From contig JAHZHF010000097.1 of assembly GCA_019420405.1 (NCBI GenBank), positions 1 to 9,799 on the forward strand: DNA of 9,799 nt. The letters are read 5' to 3'. A model generated the notes under the pieces. The model was not told where the DNA came from. It searched no databases and worked only from the letters and a program-made list of their open reading frames with translations. The translations under genes and the position numbers were made by a program. This DNA comes from Clostridiales bacterium (GTDB taxonomy: Bacteria; Bacillota; Clostridia; Lachnospirales; Lachnospiraceae). This document shows positions 5,713 to 9,799 of this stretch, piece by piece (the first letter of the stretch is position 1; each line of letters starts with the position of its first letter).

Positions 5713-8700
5713 TTAATGGAGAGCATCCTTCAGGACCTTCACAGCAATTATCATACTGCCTGCGCCTGCAGCCAACAGCGCTGCCAGAAGCATCATGCTG
5801 TCAGTATCGCCTGTCGGAGGTGCTCCGTTCTTTTCCTCTCCTTTGGACGTCCCTTTCGAACTTTCATCGGGATCTCCCTTCGTATCTTCTTTGGAGTCAT
5901 CTGTGGGATCTCCGGCCGCGCCATCTCCATCTCCGGAGCCGCCCTGTGAATCGTCCGTAGAATCGTCCTTCTCTTTCAGCCACACTGCCGAAGCTGCATT
6001 GTCCACGGCGTCCTGCCCCAGCTTTACAAACCGTATGATCGCTTCATCACAGGCTCCGTACTGGTTGAGCTCCGGTATATCCCTCAGGCATTCGTAGTCC
6101 TCGCCCAGCGCAACGAAGTTATTTGTCGCGATTGTATAAACCTTGTCTTTCTCCAGCGGCTGGCCGCCAACCTCTGCCGAGATAATGCGCTCTCCGCTGG
6201 CCGCGTCCGGATCATACACAGCAGATACTCCTGCAAACTGGAGATAACTTCCGCTGTTGTCCGGCCATCTCACCTGATCCGAACCGGTTTCCATCCACTC
6301 ATCATAAGATTTCCTGTTCTGGATTCCTGTCTCAACAGACTGTTCCAGAATCGCAAGCACGTCTTCTCCTGTGATCTGCTTTGTTACAATGTAGTTTCCG
6401 AAAGGCGCCGTGTCAATGATATCCCTATATGTGATATCCCCTTTTTCCAAGATCCGTCCTGTACGGATTCCTCCGGCATTTTCAAAGGCAATATCCGCCC
6501 CGGTTTCCTCAAGATATGAAGCCGTCACCAGTCGTCCGAGCCCGGTCTGCCCGATACGGACATTTTCCCAGCGTCCATCCAGGTCAACTCCTGTTGTTCC
6601 CACAACCTCCTGAAGAGTTTCTTCCTGGCGGCTGTTGATCTCGCCGAGAAGCGCCGTCACTTCCGGGTCGGATGGAAGCGCAGCCGCCTCTTGCGCTCCA
6701 AGTGTTGTCTCTTCTACTGTAACAGTTCCATTCACAGTATCACAGGTAACAGAAAGAGATCCTACATTTGAAAAATAGCATCCGGTTTCTACAACCGGCA
6801 CCTCTTTCCCGTCTGCATCTGTAAATGCTTCGTTGATCACCGCATGCTCATGTCCGGCGATCAGTACGTCAATGCCGGAGGTCCGAGACAGGAAATCTTC
6901 ACAGTCCTGCTGATGAGAAACTGCAATCACAAGGCCGCATCCCTGATCCTTAAGCTGCGCCGCCAGCTCCGAGGCTGTCTTCGCATCGTCCGCAAACTCC
7001 AGCCCTTCGATATTAGCCGGCGCAGTGTCCCCCTTTATATCCTGGTCATAAACCGCCAGCACACCCACACGAAGCGTATCACCGTCCTCGTCAGTGATAT
7101 CCTTTATGTATGTCCCGTCATTTCCAAAATAATTTGTCCCATTCTCCGTAATATTTCCGGCCAGCATCGTAACTCCGGAAAGGGAGCCCAGCTCCTTTAG
7201 CCTCTCTTTCCCATAATTCCAGTCATGGTTTCCCGGAGTGACGATATCATATCCCACTGCCTGTACAAGTTCCGCGATACTTCCGCCTTCTTCCAGCGTT
7301 GCGAAGGCCTGTCCATGGTACAGATCCCCCGCGTCAATCACAAGATCCGGCTGTTCCTGATCAACCAGCGACGCAAGCTTGTCAAATCCGAACACAGAAC
7401 CCTCTCTGTATGCAGAACGCCCGTGAATATCATTCGTATGGAGGATATCTACCGTCACACTCCCGTCAGAAGGCATATCGGAAGTGAACGCCTTAATCAT
7501 CACATTGCCGCAAGTGAATGTATTACCCGCACCGTCACTTTCAGGAGGTATCTCCACTACATCCGTCCATTCATACTCACCATTCTCTGCAGGTACTCCG
7601 TAAAAGCTCTCCCCTTCATTCGCTTTCACAACACTGGTATAGGAAAATTCTCCATCAGTATAAACATAGTCATATCCCAGTTCAAACGGCAGATATCCGA
7701 GACTGCCGCAGGATATCTTTTCCACCACCGAAAACTTCTGACCCTTTTTGAGCTCCACCGGTTCATCCAGCACAATTGTATGATATCCGCCATATTCCGC
7801 CCATTCAGACTGTGTCAGGACACACTCTCCGTCTGTGGGCTCCTGCGCGTTCTCATCCAGCAGATAAATCTCAATCTCCACGCTGCTTCCGGGATTTACA
7901 GTAGTAGCAGAAACAGCTTTCAGTATTTCCCGCCCCTCTGCCTGGAATATATTGGCGCTTTTTCTGCCAAGGGATTCTTCATCAGGAGTGAAAATTCCCA
8001 GCCCCTTGGTTCCCAAATAATCATACTGGTAGTTATTGTCATAATCAAATTTGCCATTCTCGTCTTTTACATCCACCTGATAGGAAGAAAATTCTGTAAT
8101 CGTCTGATCGTAATAAGACATATAGAAATATCCGTCCTCATTAATCGCAGCAGGCGCTCCCGCGCCTTTTCCCCAGCTGTTCCGTACAATCCATGCTCCG
8201 TTGGCCGGCTGTCCGTTCTCATCCAGCGGGGTGACCGCGAAATTCTCATAAGAGTAATTATCATCCCAGCCCACAATTGATACTTCGTGATTCGCATATC
8301 CTGCCCATACCGGACAATAATAAGCATATGTATACGGGTTCAGAACAGACTCTCCCTCTGGCGTTTTGTATGAATCCGCGACATAATAGCTGACATCTAC
8401 TATGCCGTTTTCCATCAGAGCCCGTTTGACCGCCTGCACAGCGTTCCGGTCAAGAGAATAGCCCTGATGATTCTCCTGATCCGAAAACCTCGCTGTCTCC
8501 GGCAGATAATCCACGTTCTGTACATGAACCTCATCCGCATCGGGAATCTGTTCCATAAGAGAAGCGTCCAGAGACCAGTCCCCCGGATCTTCCAAAGTCC
8601 CTCCGTTGCCGTCGTGGTTCTGATAGGGAGCCAGCGATTCGTCTATAGGACCAATCCACGCTGTAGTATCTGTAGTTGTAATCTGTCGGTTTCCTCCATA

Positions 8701-9186
8701 AAACAGCCGGTCTTCACTCCCAGACAAAATCTGAAATCCCTCTCCATTGTACGGCTCTTTCCCGAACCATGCCTGAAAGAGTTCAGAAAAGTCTGTCTCT
8801 ACCGCCGTTCCGTATCCATTTAATATGGCATTTGACTCTATGCTGGCCATTGTTCCAAAAGACCAGCATGTCGCCAATATCCCCTGATCCCGGATCTCCG
8901 GAACTGATCCGTTCGCTTCCCTCAGATCGTATTGCTCCGGCAGATCAGCGTATGGCACGACAACCTCTTCCCCTTCCGGATAGCTGTACCAGGAAGCATC
9001 CAGTCCGCCCGGGAGCCTTCCTCCTTCACTATAGTCCTGAATCTTTTCTGCTGCACTGGTGTCCAAAGAAGCCCAGTAATCCACTTCTTCCGGCGCCGCC
9101 TGTACGGCCGGTGCCGGAATTGCCCCGACTGCCAGTCCCGTCAAAACCACCGCCAGCCCCATACTTTTCCATAAATGTCTTCTCAT
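5713..9186 (-). CDS. Wall-anchored fusion: papain-like (C1A) protease, lectin-like domain and 5'-nucleotidase
   Basis: This single 1157-residue ORF encodes a surface protein with two enzymes. A signal peptide covers residues 1-30 (RRHLWK, a hydrophobic core, cleavage after AVQA). The C1A peptidase domain, about 75-370, has Gln101 (oxyanion), Cys107 in ATCWSFG, His300 in NHEVSIVGW and Asn336 in RNSWGKG, so the catalytic set is complete. A lectin-like beta domain of the type paired with bacterial C1 peptidases spans about 377-565. The metallophosphatase domain (579-800) has Asp586/His588 (NDIHG), Asp621 (AGD), GNHD at 652-655, His758 and His779/His781 (GHEH). The 5'-nucleotidase C-terminal domain (about 855-1060) has NAGGIR at 903-908 and PFGN at 928-931. 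A Ser/Asp/Gly/Lys-rich wall linker (1072-1120), APPTG at 1122-1126, a membrane helix and a short tail make up a sortase signal. It probably digests proteins or peptides and dephosphorylates nucleotides outside the cell. The start has AAAGGA upstream. Confidence 0.93.
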   Translation of the reverse strand: MRRHLWKSMGLAVVLTGLAVGAIPAPAVQAAPEEVDYWASLDTSAAEKIQDYSEGGRLPGGLDASWYSYPEGEEVVVPYADLPEQYDLREANGSVPEIRDQGILATCWSFGTMASIESNAILNGYGTAVETDFSELFQAWFGKEPYNGEGFQILSGSEDRLFYGGNRQITTTDTTAWIGPIDESLAPYQNHDGNGGTLEDPGDWSLDASLMEQIPDADEVHVQNVDYLPETARFSDQENHQGYSLDRNAVQAVKRALMENGIVDVSYYVADSYKTPEGESVLNPYTYAYYCPVWAGYANHEVSIVGWDDNYSYENFAVTPLDENGQPANGAWIVRNSWGKGAGAPAAINEDGYFYMSYYDQTITEFSSYQVDVKDENGKFDYDNNYQYDYLGTKGLGIFTPDEESLGRKSANIFQAEGREILKAVSATTVNPGSSVEIEIYLLDENAQEPTDGECVLTQSEWAEYGGYHTIVLDEPVELKKGQKFSVVEKISCGSLGYLPFELGYDYVYTDGEFSYTSVVKANEGESFYGVPAENGEYEWTDVVEIPPESDGAGNTFTCGNVMIKAFTSDMPSDGSVTVDILHTNDIHGRSAYREGSVFGFDKLASLVDQEQPDLVIDAGDLYHGQAFATLEEGGSIAELVQAVGYDIVTPGNHDWNYGKERLKELGSLSGVTMLAGNITENGTNYFGNDGTYIKDITDEDGDTLRVGVLAVYDQDIKGDTAPANIEGLEFADDAKTASELAAQLKDQGCGLVIAVSHQQDCEDFLSRTSGIDVLIAGHEHAVINEAFTDADGKEVPVVETGCYFSNVGSLSVTCDTVNGTVTVEETTLGAQEAAALPSDPEVTALLGEINSRQEETLQEVVGTTGVDLDGRWENVRIGQTGLGRLVTASYLEETGADIAFENAGGIRTGRILEKGDITYRDIIDTAPFGNYIVTKQITGEDVLAILEQSVETGIQNRKSYDEWMETGSDQVRWPDNSGSYLQFAGVSAVYDPDAASGERIISAEVGGQPLEKDKVYTIATNNFVALGEDYECLRDIPELNQYGACDEAIIRFVKLGQDAVDNAASAVWLKEKDDSTDDSQGGSGDGDGAAGDPTDDSKEDTKGDPDESSKGTSKGEEKNGAPPTGDTDSMMLLAALLAAGAGSMIIAVKVLKDALH

Positions 9187-9295
9187 TCCTTTTTCCTTTC
9201 GACTATTTTTTCGTTACAGTTCACATGTCCGACAAAGGCAGGATGCTTTATGCTCATATAAGGTGCAGTCCGCCTTTTATGTACTGCTAAACTGT

Positions 9296-9324
9296 ATTAT
9301 ATACCATGGGGATAGTAATGGCAA
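9296..9324 (-). promoter_or_regulatory. Strong promoter of the surface-protein gene
   Basis: TTGCCA (9319-9324), a 17-bp spacer and a perfect TATAAT (9296-9301) on the minus strand lie about 110 bp before the start codon. This is the best sigma-A match in the window. The leader of roughly 100 nt shows no riboswitch or terminator I can recognise. Confidence 0.75.
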
Positions 9325-9347
9325 ACGAATTAAAATTGGTAACAGTT

Positions 9348-9475
9348 CAGCTATTTAGTTCATTAACAGTTTCCTTCAAAAACGTCCGAAAACAGAGCTG
9401 ATTCCTAAAACATATTCTGCGGGATGGAGCTGTTTTCTGGGCTTTACAAGCCGGAAGTTAATGAATATATAGCTG
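9348..9475. repeat. 128-bp imperfect palindrome, related to 204-285
   Basis: The ends CAGCTAT...TTCATTAAC (9348-9366) and GTTAATGAA...ATAGCTG (9457-9475) are complementary with small gaps. Further in, GAAAACAGAGCT faces AGCTGTTTTC. The left two thirds (9348-9429) is an inverted relative of 204-285. No coding potential is seen. It lies directly upstream of the surface-protein promoter. Confidence 0.65.
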
Positions 9476-9487
9476 CTGCAAGAAGCA

Positions 9488-9533
9488 GGCGCGGCCGGAA
9501 GTCTTTCGCAATGGAAAGCCCAAAAGCCGCGCC
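9488..9533. repeat. GC-rich double hairpin
   Basis: GGCGCGGC (9488-9495) pairs exactly with GCCGCGCC (9526-9533), and inside it CTTTC (9503-9507) pairs with GAAAG (9513-9517) around a six-base loop. No U-tract follows on either strand, so it is a structural element of the repeat cluster rather than a clear terminator. Confidence 0.5.
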
Positions 9534-9651
9534 ATTACTGCGTTTTCAGCCTATTTAGGGCAATGACACTTCCGTCAGGAAATGCGCAGGAAGCGGAGCG
9601 GACGATTGGAGTACACTTTCTGGGGAAGGAGACAGCAGCGAGATGTGACTT

Positions 9652-9794
9652 TGGAGGAATCTGCTGGAAGATCTTAGAAGACGAAGAGGTGTTGTTAAGC
9701 GGTGCGCAGGGATTGTCTGAGCATCAGCGAGTTGCCCTGCGCATCGCTTTGCTGTTAAACAACTCTTCGGATTCTTAGATTCTTCCCAGATTCC
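9652..9794. repeat. Large palindrome (hairpin element 2)
   Basis: The centre at 9713-9733 repeats the 21-nt centre of element 1 (101-121) with one A/G difference. Around it GCGGTGCGCAGGG (9700-9712) faces CCCTGCGCATCGC (9735-9747) with a single G-T type pair. Farther out, GTTGTTAA faces TTAAACAAC, GACGAAGAG faces CTCTTCGGATTC, and GGAATCTG (9656-9663) faces CAGATTCC (9787-9794). The stem sequence is unrelated to element 1. The palindrome may continue past the window end. From 9534 to 9651 I see only weakly structured non-coding sequence. Confidence 0.7.
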
Positions 9795-9799
9795 GGAAC

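Noticed and set aside
7225..8280. Plus-strand open frame of 351 codons inside the surface-protein gene
   Set aside because: It lies wholly antisense to a gene with clear catalytic motifs, its product has no recognisable domain, and its composition is what the opposite strand of that gene would give.
9187..9295. Riboswitch in the leader of the surface-protein gene
   Set aside because: A roughly 100-nt leader exists, but I see no conserved core of a known riboswitch and only a weak AAAGGC/GCCTTT pairing.
9563..9778. Plus-strand open frame of 71 codons
   Set aside because: It runs through the palindrome of element 2, has no ribosome binding site and no recognisable product.

Overview
The window looks like chromosomal DNA of a gut-type Firmicute, most likely a Lachnospiraceae-like Clostridia member. 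This rests on protein style (YitT/DUF2179, DUF939-type ArAE protein, papain-plus-lectin-like surface protein, a PPTGD wall-anchor signal with a short tail), AGGAGG-type ribosome binding sites and balanced base composition. The genus is inferred, not proven. All genes read on the minus strand, so transcription runs from high to low coordinates.

Region by region, in transcription order. (1) 9340-9799 has no gene; it is packed with long imperfect palindromes. (2) A strong promoter (9296-9324) drives one large gene (5713-9186). It encodes a 1157-residue secreted, wall-anchored protein that joins a complete papain-like cysteine protease and lectin-like domain to a complete 5'-nucleotidase. (3) A YitT/DUF2179 membrane protein (4722-5597) follows, with a perfect 12-bp inverted repeat in its leader. 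(4) Two GntR/FCD regulators (4017-4643 and 3373-4020) form an ATGA-overlapping operon that ends at a clear terminator (3314-3359). (5) A separate promoter leads to a DASS/SLC13 permease (2384-3202). It breaks off after 272 residues and runs directly into the last 36 codons of an L(+)-tartrate dehydratase beta subunit (2281-2391), out of frame. (6) A second operon holds an ArAE/DUF939 membrane protein (1042-2052) and a HAD phosphatase/phosphoglucomutase-like enzyme (267-992). (7) 1-266 is another large palindromic repeat.

How it fits together. The regulator pair, permease and ttdB tail look like a dicarboxylate (tartrate-like) uptake and dehydration locus that lost its core: the permease C-terminal half, all of ttdA and most of ttdB. 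The regulator operon and the permease operon share a near-identical 28-bp sequence at their promoters (25 of 28 positions), a good candidate operator for one or both GntR proteins. The structural genes are thus ruined while the control circuit still looks intact.

The less expected features are the protease-nucleotidase fusion and the palindromic elements at both ends. The palindromes share a 21-nt centre (20 of 21 identical) on unrelated, self-complementary stems. I see no CRISPR array, tRNA, rRNA, transposase or phage gene.
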